From positions 1-48,348 of the forward strand of contig JBFMHD010000001.1 in the NCBI GenBank assembly GCA_040752395.1: DNA of 48,348 nt, in the 5' to 3' direction. How positions within the stretch are numbered: the stretch's first letter is position 1; each line of letters starts with the position of its first letter. Under the pieces are notes generated by a model. That model was given only the letters and a program-made list of their open reading frames with translations, did not search any database and was not told the origin of the DNA. Shown piece by piece: positions 7,281 to 16,604 of this stretch. The position numbers and the translations under genes are program-made. This stretch comes from JBFMHD01 sp040752395 [NCBI: Candidatus Hydrogenedentota bacterium]. Lineage in GTDB: Bacteria > JBFMHD01.

Positions 7281-7919
7281 GTGTTTAATAGAATTAAAGA
7301 AGATATAGAAACTGTTTTTAAAAAGGACCCTGCGGCAAGAAGTTTAATAGAGGTGATCTTCTGTTATCCGGGTTTACATGCTATCTGGCTGCATCGGGTG
7401 GCACATTTCTTATGGGTTCATAATTTATTTTTTCTGGCTCGGTTACTCTCACATATCAACCGTTTTTTAACAGGTGTAGAGATACATCCAGGCGCTAAAA
7501 TAGGCAGAAGAATTTTTATAGACCATGGCATGGGTGTGGTTATTGGGGAAACCTCTGAGATAGGAGACGATGTTTTACTTTATCAGGGCGGTGTTTTAGG
7601 TGGGACTACTTTTGACAAAAAGAAACGTCACCCAACTATCGGGAATAATGTTGTTATCGGAGCTGGTGCAGCGGTTCTTGGTCCTATTACTGTAGGTAAC
7701 CATGTTCGTATTGGCGCTGGTGCGGTTGTAGATAAGGATGTTCCGTCGGACACAACAGTTGTTGGGGTACCAGGAAAAGTAAAGATTTGTATTACTCCTT
7801 CCGAGATTGATACCCTGACTCTGGGTAATTTACCGGACCCTATGCTTGAAGGCATCACACGACTTGTAAAACGTGTTGAAGAACTCGAAGAAAAGATAAA
7901 AAACCTGGAACAAAAGTAA
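7281..7919 (+). CDS. cysE: Serine O-acetyltransferase
   Basis: Transfers acetyl from acetyl-CoA to L-serine, giving O-acetylserine, the first committed step to cysteine. The 212-residue protein has the helical N-terminal part of the short (EpsC-type) enzymes, then a left-handed beta-helix of hexapeptide repeats. The diagnostic stretches are [38 protein letters not shown] and GGVLGGTT, with the histidine in IDHG characteristic of the active site. A short coiled tail ([17 protein letters not shown]) ends the protein. The start is GTG, directly abutting the NIL gene stop, so translation is probably coupled. O-acetylserine sulfhydrylase is not in the window. Confidence 0.93.
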   Translation: MFNRIKEDIETVFKKDPAARSLIEVIFCYPGLHAIWLHRVAHFLWVHNLFFLARLLSHINRFLTGVEIHPGAKIGRRIFIDHGMGVVIGETSEIGDDVLLYQGGVLGGTTFDKKKRHPTIGNNVVIGAGAAVLGPITVGNHVRIGAGAVVDKDVPSDTTVVGVPGKVKICITPSEIDTLTLGNLPDPMLEGITRLVKRVEELEEKIKNLEQK

Positions 7920-7989
7920 TATAGTTGATTCAAAATATCTTTTCTTATGTCAACATAAAAATCAGCTTTCTTTGGGAAATTTGCATCAG

Positions 7990-8013
7990 AAATTCGCTAT
8001 TTAAGAATTTTTT
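7990..8013 (+). terminator. Weak candidate terminator after cysE
   Basis: AAATTC (7990-7995) can pair with GAATTT (8005-8010), and the run of T continues to 8013. The stem is short and AT-rich, so this is only a possibility. Confidence 0.25.
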
Positions 8014-8019
8014 GCATAT

Positions 8020-8048
8020 TTGATTTTTTGTTATCTTTGTTGTATAAT
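8020..8048 (+). promoter_or_regulatory. Promoter upstream of the retropepsin remnant
   Basis: TTGATT (8020-8025), a 17-base spacer, then perfect TATAAT (8043-8048): near-consensus housekeeping spacing. AAGGAG follows at about 8058-8063 and the ATG at 8074. The decayed gene thus still has intact expression signals. Confidence 0.6.
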
Positions 8049-8073
8049 AAATATTATAAGGAGAATTTGAGTT

Positions 8074-8351
8074 ATGGGAACTTTTTATGTCAGTTGCGAG
8101 ATACAAAATCATATACAAAGAAACAACTCGTTTCATATTAAAAATATATTAGTTGATACTGGTAGTGAATATACATGGATTAATGAAGATATTTTGAAAA
8201 AAGTTGGAGTTGTGCCAGAAAAAAAAAGATATAACTTTTATTATGGCAAACGGTCAATACATAATACGTCAAGTCGGATTTGAAGAATTAAAACTTTTCG
8301 GGTGCTGACATTTTAGCCGCAATATCTATCTTTAAAATTCTTAATATATAA
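8074..8351 (+). pseudogene. Retropepsin-like aspartic protease, broken by two frameshifts
   Basis: The first frame encodes a start of the retropepsin-like family with catalytic motif LVDTGSEYTWI (D around residue 28), but stops after 69 codons. Reading frame two from 8243 gives MANGQYIIRQVGFEELKLFG, which fits the family's next strands. Frame three from 8301 then gives GADILAAISIFKILNI ending at TAA 8349-8351, and LGADIL is the family's closing motif. Two shifts are therefore needed to restore one protein. The first maps to or near a run of nine A (8219-8227), the second to about 8295-8301. RBS AAGGAG and the promoter upstream are intact. Recent decay is the simplest reading; recoding or a sequencing error at the A run is possible. 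Confidence 0.75.
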
Positions 8352-8416
8352 AACTTATGAAAATAGAGGGGTTGGCGACAAATAGATTTATAATTTTTTA
8401 TATATATCAATGATTT

Positions 8417-9064
8417 TTATTTTATCATTATGAAGTTGGGATATAGTAACATACTAATTGGTTCACTGATAGCGACTGCAGTTGAGATTTCGCTACGGGA
8501 GAACTTAGTATCCCTTGTAAATTCAAGCACACCGATACTTTTTTCTCTTACAAATAATGGCAGACTTAAAACAAATAAATTTTTATCCTTTTCTGTCGAA
8601 AATTTTTCTTTAACAAGTGTCTCACCTGTAAAATATATTTTTCTATTATTAAAAGAATAAATAATAGCAAGACTATTATCGATACTTTCGTTTATCTCAT
8701 ATTCGCGAAAATCATTATTTTCAGGATACGAAACGATCTTTTTAAGTTTATTATTTTTGTATTCAAAGAGATTGATATTTTTAAGATTTAATAATTCTTT
8801 TATGAGTTCGAAGGTTTTAATCAATCTCGAACCATTTTTTTGTTCTCTTATCTCATTTAAGATATTTACAAAAATATTTATCTCAGCCTCACGCCTTTTA
8901 ATATTATCCTCTCTAAGTTTAAATTCTTCTATCTCTTTTTTTAGTTTGTAAATATCTTCGTAAGCCTTGTCTCTTTCTATTAACAATTCAAAATATCTTT
9001 TATTTTTAAGCTTAATAATGTAATAGACTAAAATTACTATTATTATAAAAAATATTATTTCCAT
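8417..9064 (-). CDS. Membrane-anchored coiled-coil protein with GAF-like domain
   Basis: I do not recognise this 215-residue protein by name. A single membrane segment (about residues 2-18, IIFFIIIVILVYYII) is followed by a charged coiled coil (about 25-75) and a C-terminal alpha/beta region. There LSLPLFVREKSIGVLEFTR and the final FSRSEISTAVAISEPISMLL look like the end of a GAF domain. It would therefore be an inner-membrane sensor-like or scaffold protein with its soluble part in the cytoplasm. No kinase, GGDEF or phosphatase domain is attached. It overlaps the pseG-like gene by 10 bases as the last gene of the lon-to-GAF series. Confidence 0.65.
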   Translation of the reverse strand: MEIIFFIIIVILVYYIIKLKNKRYFELLIERDKAYEDIYKLKKEIEEFKLREDNIKRREAEINIFVNILNEIREQKNGSRLIKTFELIKELLNLKNINLFEYKNNKLKKIVSYPENNDFREYEINESIDNSLAIIYSFNNRKIYFTGETLVKEKFSTEKDKNLFVLSLPLFVREKSIGVLEFTRDTKFSRSEISTAVAISEPISMLLYPNFIMIK

Positions 9065-9948
9065 AAACTCAAAATCTTGCTGACTATTCTTTCAGCCCCT
9101 TTACCGTCAATTATTCTTCTTGCTTTTCTTGAGAACCCTTCTCGAAATTCTCTATTATAAATCATTAATTTTGATTTTAAATCAAAAGGTGAATAAAGAT
9201 ATGGAAAGACTTTTCTTAGACTCTCTATATTTTTTTTCTGCTCCCTGTTTTTAGGAATAGCAAGCATAGGTTTACCTATGGCTAAAGCTTCAAACATACT
9301 TAAACCGCCACAAACGATTACGAATGAGACCCTCTTTAGTATTTTTAGATATTCTGATTGAGGTATAAAATTTATAGAGGGATATCTCTTATTCCATTTA
9401 CCTGCAACGTATAACTTGCCATTGTAGCTTAATCTTTTTAATGCACGCAATACTTTTTTCAACCATTTATAATCACCAAACCCACCGGGGATTATCAGAC
9501 AACTCATTTCTGTGTCAGTGGTAATTTTTTCTTTTTTTAATTTTAAAATGTCTTTTCTAATTACTACATATTTATATCCATAAAGAGCAGTAGCTTTTTT
9601 ACGGGTTTTTCTATTGATATTACTGTCTATAATAAGGTTTAATGCGTTACGATATTTACCGGTGTTTTCTAATCCAACTATTTGGAAGTATCTCTTTTTT
9701 AGTTTCGGTATATATTCTTCACCGACTTCTTTTGTGTCAAGTAGAAGAATTGTCTTATTATTCCCCATCTTTAGGAGTTGAGCAAATGATTTAAGTCCTG
9801 GAATATTTATATTTTTCATCCTTTTCCCATAGTGAAATATTTCTGTTTTAATTTTTCTTTTTTGGAACCTGTTTTTCAATTCAAGGGACCTTACGATATG
9901 TCCCATCCCTATCTTTTGACTTCCTATACAAACTATAACAATTTTCAT
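9055..9948 (-). CDS. PseG-like nucleotide-sugar hydrolase / GT28-fold protein
   Basis: The 297-residue protein has the N-terminal motif IGMGHIVRSLEL (G14-x-G16-H17), matching GxGHxxR of PseG, which removes UDP from UDP-2,4-diacetamido-trideoxyhexose in pseudaminic acid synthesis. The C-terminal IVCGGLSMFEALAIGKPMLAIP matches the UDP-binding half of the GT28/MurG-like fold. Only a cytidylyltransferase-like partner is present; the other pseudaminic acid genes are missing here, so the exact sugar is unknown. Its start directly abuts the stop of the SpsF-like gene (9949-9951), and its end overlaps the GAF-like gene. Confidence 0.78.
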   Translation of the reverse strand: MKIVIVCIGSQKIGMGHIVRSLELKNRFQKRKIKTEIFHYGKRMKNINIPGLKSFAQLLKMGNNKTILLLDTKEVGEEYIPKLKKRYFQIVGLENTGKYRNALNLIIDSNINRKTRKKATALYGYKYVVIRKDILKLKKEKITTDTEMSCLIIPGGFGDYKWLKKVLRALKRLSYNGKLYVAGKWNKRYPSINFIPQSEYLKILKRVSFVIVCGGLSMFEALAIGKPMLAIPKNREQKKNIESLRKVFPYLYSPFDLKSKLMIYNREFREGFSRKARRIIDGKGAERIVSKILSLWK

Positions 9949-10677
9949 TCACTCACCCAATATTTTTTGTTTTACATTTTTATTCCAGTCAAAGGGCTCT
10001 GGATTTTGTTTATAATATGCGAATACTCTTTCAATCGGCAAAAAGTCTTTGTTTTCTTTTAATAATTTTTCGTAGAGGTGATTTATCAATTTATAATCAT
10101 TTTCTTCATCTACGGTTAATCTTAAGAAAGAATAATCGCCATAAGGTGAGATAACTTTACCGAGTTTAAATTTATCCGGGTTAAGATAGAAATATGGTGT
10201 TACGTGTTCATGTTCATAAACATTTGTTGCTTGCTTGAAATTATTTTCCAAAGCAGAAAAAGTAAAACCCTCAACCCCACCACCAACAGGTAGCCCTTCG
10301 ATATTAACATAGTCACATTTTTCCCGGATCAATTTATCGATAACCATCTCTGCGGTAACTATATCAATGAGGGGATTATCACCTGTGGCACGGAGTATAA
10401 CATCAAGCTTAAACTTCCGGGCTGCATAATAATATCGTGCGAGCACATCATCGAGTGGTCCGACAAACCAATTAACGTTTCGGTTTTTAGAGATTTCAAT
10501 TAGTGGTTCGATGCCGGGTTCATCTGCGATGGCTACTATAACAGTATCGACGTTTTTGATTCTTAAAAGACGTAATATAATCCAATCAGTCAGTGTTTTA
10601 TCTTTAATCAAAAGGAGTGATTTATTCTTCAATCTTATGGAAGATATTCTTGTTTGTAAGATAGCACCTGTTTTCAT
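9949..10677 (-). CDS. SpsF-like CMP-sugar cytidylyltransferase family protein
   Basis: This 242-residue nucleotidyltransferase (COG1861/SpsF type) activates acidic sugars or related precursors with CTP. The N-terminal QTRISSIRLKNKSLL (8-22) matches the QxRxxSxRLPxK nucleotide-binding signature. GPLDDVLARYYYAARKF and VILRATGDNPLID are family hallmarks. SpsF is commonly paired or fused with PseG-like domains in spore-coat and surface-glycan operons. The adjacent pseG-like gene therefore supports surface-sugar synthesis. No Shine-Dalgarno precedes the ATG. A 45-base gap separates it from tamB. Confidence 0.82.
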   Translation of the reverse strand: MKTGAILQTRISSIRLKNKSLLLIKDKTLTDWIILRLLRIKNVDTVIVAIADEPGIEPLIEISKNRNVNWFVGPLDDVLARYYYAARKFKLDVILRATGDNPLIDIVTAEMVIDKLIREKCDYVNIEGLPVGGGVEGFTFSALENNFKQATNVYEHEHVTPYFYLNPDKFKLGKVISPYGDYSFLRLTVDEENDYKLINHLYEKLLKENKDFLPIERVFAYYKQNPEPFDWNKNVKQKILGE

Positions 10678-10722
10678 AATAATCAGAAGTAAGAAGTATA
10701 CTGAGGGAATACGGGTAAACGG

Positions 10723-13700
10723 CTAAAAATCAAGTCTGAAACGGACCCAGTAATCACCACCCGAATCTTTAACACCCTCTAATTTTAAGTCCTCTCTAAG
10801 TTGTAACCCGAAGCCGTATTCAGTAGTTTTGTCTTCGACACGTTTTGTTATGCTTGTTTGAAATCTGGAAGTAATATCCTTTTCAATTCTGATCACAGCC
10901 TCTTCAACCTCACCTGTTTCTTCTTTTCTGACATAAGGTTCTATCATAAGATAATCAAGCCCAAATGCACGTGAAACATTCTCACCAACTGTACTTACTC
11001 CTGGTAAAGAGCTTGCCACACCACTTGTTATCTCAGAAGATAAAATATCAAATATAACGTTTTTCTCTGTTCTATTAAAAAACAGCAGGGAATAAATATC
11101 CTCTTTGCTCATCTCAGGCATACTATAAAAATTATAGGTTGGTGAAGATAATAGTCCGCTCAGTTTAAGATAAATATTTATTTTTCTTATATTGGTTTTA
11201 CAGATAAGCTCGATTGTTGGTTTTGTTTCGTCATCAGGGTACACAATTTTGCCTTCAACTACTTCCATATAAAGTTCAGGGGTCAGGGCAAATTCGCCAC
11301 CAGTAACAATGAACTCAGCTACAAGTTTAGGGTTATCAAACGTATTTTTCAGTCTGAATCCTCCCTGCAGTTCGAGCTTCCATCTATCGGTTAAAAGATA
11401 GAGTATGCCCTCTTGAAGAAAAAGCAGGTTCAATTGTATATTTCTATCCTGTTTTGGTATTACTCGTTGAAGTTTTCTGGGGTAAAACCTTATGCCATCA
11501 GCAAGAATAACTTTTCCTTTTATTTCATTTTTCATTTTAGCTGACTGCAGAGTAATATTAGCACTGAGTGTTCCCTGTAATCCGAAATCATCAAACTCAG
11601 CTCCCTGGCCTGATAAATTCAGGGTATAATTTTCAAGGTCAGGCATATAACCTGTAAACTCAACACTCCCGCCTTTAAAGATTGATTTACCGAATAATCT
11701 GACGTGGCCTGTTTTGTCGCCGTATAAATGGAATTCTCCATTAGCAAAATTATCTTTAAAACTACCGATAGTGAATGTAACATCAGTTGCATCAACCCTG
11801 CCTTTTATAGTCGGATTATCTTTTTTCCCGAAGATCTCAAGTTTCCCCTCTATAAATCCTTTCATATTTTTAAATAGTCCCCACGATGACAACATAAATT
11901 CTCTGCCTTTAATAAAGAGTTCGATATCAAGAACATCTCTTAATATACTCTTTCCCTTGACTTCAAAGGGCAATCCCTCAAGAAAACCGCCGACGTTCTC
12001 TATCGTGACGGTTTGGCCGTGAAATAAAAACCTGCCTCTATCTAATTTTAGTTCAAGGTCTCTATCAATAAGAAGGCTTGATTTAATATAAGTAGTTGTA
12101 TCTATATTTAATTCGCCTGAGATGTCATCTTTACCATCGACTGTTCTACTTAAAGAAATCTTTCCACTTAGCTCACCATCCCCGAAATATTCTTTCCCAA
12201 GTATCACATTTATCAAGGTAGGATTAAATTTATACAATTCTCCTATGAGTTTATACATACCGGTATCTTCGAAAGAATAATCTCCTGTTAAGCTCATTTC
12301 TCCTTCTTCACTTTTTACATAAAATTTATCAAGAAAGATTTTATTTTTCTGTATTTTACCATCAATATCAACTACCATTTGTTTATTCTGGAACATAAAG
12401 ACTCCACCCTGTAAATACACACTGCCTTCAATATTATTTATATCACCATACAATTCCATTCTGACATCTCCCTTAATTTGAGTTAGTTGAGGTCTTACTA
12501 ATTCAAAGATACGGGTGGATAGTTTAGGGGTATTTAGATAGAATTGTGCGGCTTTATCCGATCCAAAATTTAACTTAAGAGTAAATTCTCCATAATCTCC
12601 TTTAACTGTAAACTTATCTATTACTAAATTTTCATTAAGAAAAGCGAGATTCATTGAATCGATATTTCCGATAAGATTGTTTTTGTAATAAAAGGCTATA
12701 TTTTTCAGATAGGCTTTATTATCTTTATATATGACTTTACTTTCATTAATTACTTTCAGATAATATTCTTTGCTTAATATCTCACCTTTTTCAAGCGTTA
12801 TATTTTCCTTAAAATAATTTCCCTGACCAGCTATAAAATCAGCTAATTCTCTGCTATTTTTTTTAAGATTAAGCAAGGTAAAAGCAAACTCTTTTTTACT
12901 TTCATCTGAAAAAATGTTTTTTAATTCTATTCTTAAATTTTTGCTTACTGCGCCACATATTTCAGCCCCCCTTGCTATAATGATTTCTTCATCGATTATG
13001 TTTTTATAATCGCAAATAATCTGTGAAGAGAATTCAAAATCATTTAGAATAAACTTATCAGAGAATCCTTTCAACCAGTTACCTCTGTCTTTGCCGGCAC
13101 CAAAGACCATAAATTGATACAGATTCTCATTTATAAAACCAATGGACTTAATGGACAACCTTTCAGTTTTTGCTTTTATTTCAGGGAATCTTATACAGGT
13201 ATTATCTCCTTCAAATCGAAAGGTGCAATCAAATTCAGGATAATCTTTATAGATTATTTTACTTTTATCTATTTCTCCGCGCAGATATTCTTCGCCCCTG
13301 GTATTAATATCAACAGAGAGAAGCATTTTGGCTTCTTGGACCTTTATCTTTTTATCAGGCAGAATAAACTTATTTATATCAGCTCTTGATTCGATCCTTA
13401 TCTCTCCTTTAGTATCTCTTCTGAACTTACCAAGGAAGTCTATATCAAGTTCGCGGCTATTTTTAAAAGTCTTATTTCCTGCTATAGATATCTTCGCTTC
13501 CTGTATTTTTTTGTTTATAATCACGCTCTTCCAGTCAAAGAAGAGGTTTCCCACCCTGTAAAAGAAATCTTCAAGGAAGATAGCATCGTCAATAAATAAA
13601 AGACTCAATCTGTATGGGCCCATAAATTCTTCAAGAATTTTTAAATTATCGCCCTTTAACGTAATGCGTTTATCTTTATAATCATATTTACCTTCAATTT

Positions 13701-14520
13701 TTCCATCTATTACAAAATCATCCCTGCTTATATTTAGATTATATCTCTGTAGATTAATTCTTTTTGGTAGAGCCTCAACCTCTTTAAAAATTCTTATAGC
13801 TTTAAATAAAAAACTGAAATCTACTTTCTTTTCAGAAACAAAATTAATTCTTCCTTCTTTAAACTCATCATCATTAAACCTACCAAAGATGTTTTCCACA
13901 AGCATCTTACCTTTATCATCGCGTTTTATTGTTCCTCTCAAACCATCGATCGAGAAAAAACCTGATACTTTCAGATCAAAGTCTTCTATCTCGCCTGAAA
14001 AATATCCGGGTTCGAGTTTTAAATAAAATCCGAAGTCCTGTATCGGATAAGTCTTATCCTTGTATATAACCACACCCTTACCATTTATTATCCGTATCCT
14101 TTTCTTTTCATAAACAATATCCTCAGGATTCATACGCGGTGGCTTGATTGTAACAGGGAATGGGAACTTTGTATGTAGAATTGGTTTATTCAGTAGTATT
14201 TTAGTCCATTTAAATTTACCTCTAAGCAATGCGAAAAATTTATAATTAATGTCGAGTTTGGGGATTCTTGAAGATAAAACCTCTTCATTATTTTTTATTT
14301 TTCTCAATACCACATTGTAAAGAGATACTCTGCCAGGCAATATAATACTGCGCTTATAGAATAATTCCATATCAAATGTCTGTCTTACAGCTGTTTTTAA
14401 ATGTAGGTCTATTGTCTTTTTTATAAATGGTAGATAACGCTTTGCTATAAGAAAGACAGTTACAAAGATTAGAAGATATAATAAAATTATCTCGAATCTA
14501 ATCTTTAATTTTTCTTTCAT
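10723..14520 (-). CDS. tamB: TamB-like outer-membrane transport/biogenesis protein
   Basis: This 1265-residue AsmA/TamB-type protein has one N-terminal membrane anchor (about residues 9-28) and a very long beta-rich periplasmic part. It ends in the TamB domain (DUF490), roughly residues 900-1265. The final KIVYPDDETKPTIELICKT, LKLSGLLSSPTYNF and SMPEMSKEDIYSLLFF are typical. TamB proteins bridge the inner and outer membranes and are linked to lipid transport and outer-membrane protein insertion, usually with a BamA-type partner (none is in this window). The ATG overlaps pabC by 23 bases and follows AAGGAAG. This is strong evidence for a diderm envelope. Confidence 0.9.
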   Translation of the reverse strand: MKEKLKIRFEIILLYLLIFVTVFLIAKRYLPFIKKTIDLHLKTAVRQTFDMELFYKRSIILPGRVSLYNVVLRKIKNNEEVLSSRIPKLDINYKFFALLRGKFKWTKILLNKPILHTKFPFPVTIKPPRMNPEDIVYEKKRIRIINGKGVVIYKDKTYPIQDFGFYLKLEPGYFSGEIEDFDLKVSGFFSIDGLRGTIKRDDKGKMLVENIFGRFNDDEFKEGRINFVSEKKVDFSFLFKAIRIFKEVEALPKRINLQRYNLNISRDDFVIDGKIEGKYDYKDKRITLKGDNLKILEEFMGPYRLSLLFIDDAIFLEDFFYRVGNLFFDWKSVIINKKIQEAKISIAGNKTFKNSRELDIDFLGKFRRDTKGEIRIESRADINKFILPDKKIKVQEAKMLLSVDINTRGEEYLRGEIDKSKIIYKDYPEFDCTFRFEGDNTCIRFPEIKAKTERLSIKSIGFINENLYQFMVFGAGKDRGNWLKGFSDKFILNDFEFSSQIICDYKNIIDEEIIIARGAEICGAVSKNLRIELKNIFSDESKKEFAFTLLNLKKNSRELADFIAGQGNYFKENITLEKGEILSKEYYLKVINESKVIYKDNKAYLKNIAFYYKNNLIGNIDSMNLAFLNENLVIDKFTVKGDYGEFTLKLNFGSDKAAQFYLNTPKLSTRIFELVRPQLTQIKGDVRMELYGDINNIEGSVYLQGGVFMFQNKQMVVDIDGKIQKNKIFLDKFYVKSEEGEMSLTGDYSFEDTGMYKLIGELYKFNPTLINVILGKEYFGDGELSGKISLSRTVDGKDDISGELNIDTTTYIKSSLLIDRDLELKLDRGRFLFHGQTVTIENVGGFLEGLPFEVKGKSILRDVLDIELFIKGREFMLSSWGLFKNMKGFIEGKLEIFGKKDNPTIKGRVDATDVTFTIGSFKDNFANGEFHLYGDKTGHVRLFGKSIFKGGSVEFTGYMPDLENYTLNLSGQGAEFDDFGLQGTLSANITLQSAKMKNEIKGKVILADGIRFYPRKLQRVIPKQDRNIQLNLLFLQEGILYLLTDRWKLELQGGFRLKNTFDNPKLVAEFIVTGGEFALTPELYMEVVEGKIVYPDDETKPTIELICKTNIRKINIYLKLSGLLSSPTYNFYSMPEMSKEDIYSLLFFNRTEKNVIFDILSSEITSGVASSLPGVSTVGENVSRAFGLDYLMIEPYVRKEETGEVEEAVIRIEKDITSRFQTSITKRVEDKTTEYGFGLQLREDLKLEGVKDSGGDYWVRFRLDF

Positions 14521-15298
14521 ATATCTTCCTTATCTTTTTAATAATCTCATTATGAACATCGAATTTTCTTATATCTCTTATTTCTTTTACCTCAGCTATG
14601 CCGGTAAGACTTCCAGTAAGAAACATACTATCGAAGTTCGAAATCGAATCCTTATAAATAACACCACCTTTAAGATGTATCCCTTCAGATATCGCTATAT
14701 CTATTATAATACTTCTCGTAACTCCTGCCAGTATATTTTTATCCGGATAAAAGATAGTATTATTTTTTATAAAAAATATGTTTGTATGAGAGCCTTCAAG
14801 CAAAGCACCAGCTCTATCCACTAATATCGCCTCGAAACAATTATTCTCTCTTGCTTCTTTTTGTGCTAAAGCAAATGATAAATAGTGATTTATACTTTTT
14901 ATATCACAAGAAATACCTAATGAATAAGGTGAAATAAACTTCGAGATGATACAATTAACACCATCGTGTGGTATAATCACTCTCTTTTCTTTTATTAATA
15001 TTACATATATTATGTCTTTTGCTGTATTATAAAGTAATCTACATCTATAATATCCTTTATTGAACCTTTTGAAAAAATTTATAAGTAGAGGATATAATTT
15101 TTCGATATCTATTTTACTTTGTATATTTAGTATTTTCTGAGCTTTGTAGGTTCTAATCAAATGCTCTTTTAAAAAGTAGGTTTTTCCATAATCGCAAGCA
15201 AATGTCTCAAAAAGGATAATAGAACCAGGGTCAAGAAACCATACAGGGAACGAATAGCGTTCTTTTATTTTATAATTATTTGTCTCGAATAATCTCAA
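14498..15298 (-). CDS. pabC: Aminotransferase class IV, probable aminodeoxychorismate lyase
   Basis: A PLP enzyme of fold type IV. In the pabB context the likely reaction is 4-amino-4-deoxychorismate to p-aminobenzoate plus pyruvate, for folate. Visible are ILFETFACDYGKTYFLKEH near the N-terminus, the PLP lysine in CDIKSINHYL, LLEGSHTNIFFI, and AGVTRSIIIDIA. The frame is open back to a TTG at 15358, and an ATG lies at 15337. I chose the TTG at 15298 because AGAGG sits six bases upstream and it leaves the usual short lead before the FET motif (266 residues). It still overlaps the pabB end by 23 bases. The start is uncertain; the family is firm. A branched-chain-type aminotransferase is the alternative. 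Confidence 0.82.
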   Translation of the reverse strand: MRLFETNNYKIKERYSFPVWFLDPGSIILFETFACDYGKTYFLKEHLIRTYKAQKILNIQSKIDIEKLYPLLINFFKRFNKGYYRCRLLYNTAKDIIYVILIKEKRVIIPHDGVNCIISKFISPYSLGISCDIKSINHYLSFALAQKEARENNCFEAILVDRAGALLEGSHTNIFFIKNNTIFYPDKNILAGVTRSIIIDIAISEGIHLKGGVIYKDSISNFDSMFLTGSLTGIAEVKEIRDIRKFDVHNEIIKKIRKIYERKIKD

Positions 15299-16604
15299 AG
15301 AAAGCCTCTGCTTTGCGTAAAGTCTCTTTGTACTCATTTCGCGGTATAGAATCAGCAACTATACCAGCACCTGTATAGAGCCGACCTTCTATCCCTTTAA
15401 ATACAAGCGTCCTTATAATAATATTAAAATCCATATTAGAGTCAAAACTTATATATCCTGCGGCACCTGTATAAAATTCTCTTGGATAACTTTCGAGTTC
15501 ACTTATAATTTGCATAGCTCTTACTTTAGGGCATCCTGTAATTGTGCCACCGGGGAAGATAGCTCTGAATATATCTTTTATCGTTATATTTTTTTTTAAC
15601 TTAGTGGTTATTCTCGAGACAAGGTGTATAAGATGGGAATATTCTTCGATTTCAAGTAGGTCTTGGACTTTCACAGAGCCTGTTTCTGCGATTCTGCCAA
15701 GGTCATTACGTTCAAGGTCAACAAGCATAATGTGTTCAGCGAGTTCCTTGGTATCTCTTTTAAAGGAATTTTTTTGTTTTATAGGATAGGTTCCTGCTAT
15801 GGGTCGGGTCTCGATATAATTACCTGATTTTTTAAATAGTCTCTCAGGAGAACAGGAGATGACCTCTATCTCATCTTTATAATTCAAATAACAACTAAAT
15901 GGTGATGGATTAACGTTCATTAATTTTCTAAAGATATGAAAAGTATTATTTTTACTGTTTTTGTATAGTTTAAATGGTTGTGCGAGATTTACCTGATAGA
16001 TATCACCCTCTTTGATATAGTATTTGGCTTTTTTCACCATTTTTAAGAATTTATTTTTTGGAACCATTCCGGTCCATTTCGTGTCACGGATAGTGCAGCA
16101 TGGCAAATGATAGCCAGGAGACTTAATTTCTTTTAATATTAAATCTACTTCTTTATTATTGTTACCAAAAACGTATAGTATGTTAGTGTAATTATCAATG
16201 ATTATACCTTTCTTGAAAAGACCAAAAATGTAATACGGTAGATTTAATTTCTTATCAATTCGTGCTATGTGGATATTTTCAAACAGACCGAGCATCTCAT
16301 AAGACATTATACCTGCCCATCCGCCAGTAAACGGCGGTCTCAAGACAGTCTTTTTTGTTGAAACAGGGCAGATGTTTTTTTCGATTATTTTAAAGATATC
16401 ATCATTTAATGTTTTAGAGGTTACAATTTTTTGTGGCTCTTTGAGTATTATAGAATATCTTGAGGCATCTTTTATCCAGGATTTAGTTCTTTTAAGTTTC
16501 AATTTAGGGCTGTAAAAAAATATATTTAGTGTCTTATTGTCAAAGATACGTTCAAAAATATCTATTGCGTTGCCATTAAAAGGAATTTTTTCAATATAAT
16601 TCAT
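15276..16604 (-). CDS. pabB: Chorismate-utilising enzyme, aminodeoxychorismate synthase component I-like
   Basis: This 442-residue protein of the PabB/TrpE family aminates chorismate with ammonia from a glutaminase partner. Conserved blocks: GDIYQVNLAQPF (200-211), SPERLF (252-257), TRPIAGTYP (266-274), MLVDLERNDLGR, and GTITGCPKVRAMQIISELE. The motif at 268-272 is PIAGT, as in anthranilate synthase. Classical PabB proteins have PIKGT, where the lysine attacks chorismate. The adjacent pabC argues for p-aminobenzoate synthesis, and some PabB lineages are known to carry alanine, so the assignment is by context. No pabA/trpG is nearby. Its ATG overlaps the lon stop (ATGA). Confidence 0.85.
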   Translation of the reverse strand: MNYIEKIPFNGNAIDIFERIFDNKTLNIFFYSPKLKLKRTKSWIKDASRYSIILKEPQKIVTSKTLNDDIFKIIEKNICPVSTKKTVLRPPFTGGWAGIMSYEMLGLFENIHIARIDKKLNLPYYIFGLFKKGIIIDNYTNILYVFGNNNKEVDLILKEIKSPGYHLPCCTIRDTKWTGMVPKNKFLKMVKKAKYYIKEGDIYQVNLAQPFKLYKNSKNNTFHIFRKLMNVNPSPFSCYLNYKDEIEVISCSPERLFKKSGNYIETRPIAGTYPIKQKNSFKRDTKELAEHIMLVDLERNDLGRIAETGSVKVQDLLEIEEYSHLIHLVSRITTKLKKNITIKDIFRAIFPGGTITGCPKVRAMQIISELESYPREFYTGAAGYISFDSNMDFNIIIRTLVFKGIEGRLYTGAGIVADSIPRNEYKETLRKAEAFFEIIRDK

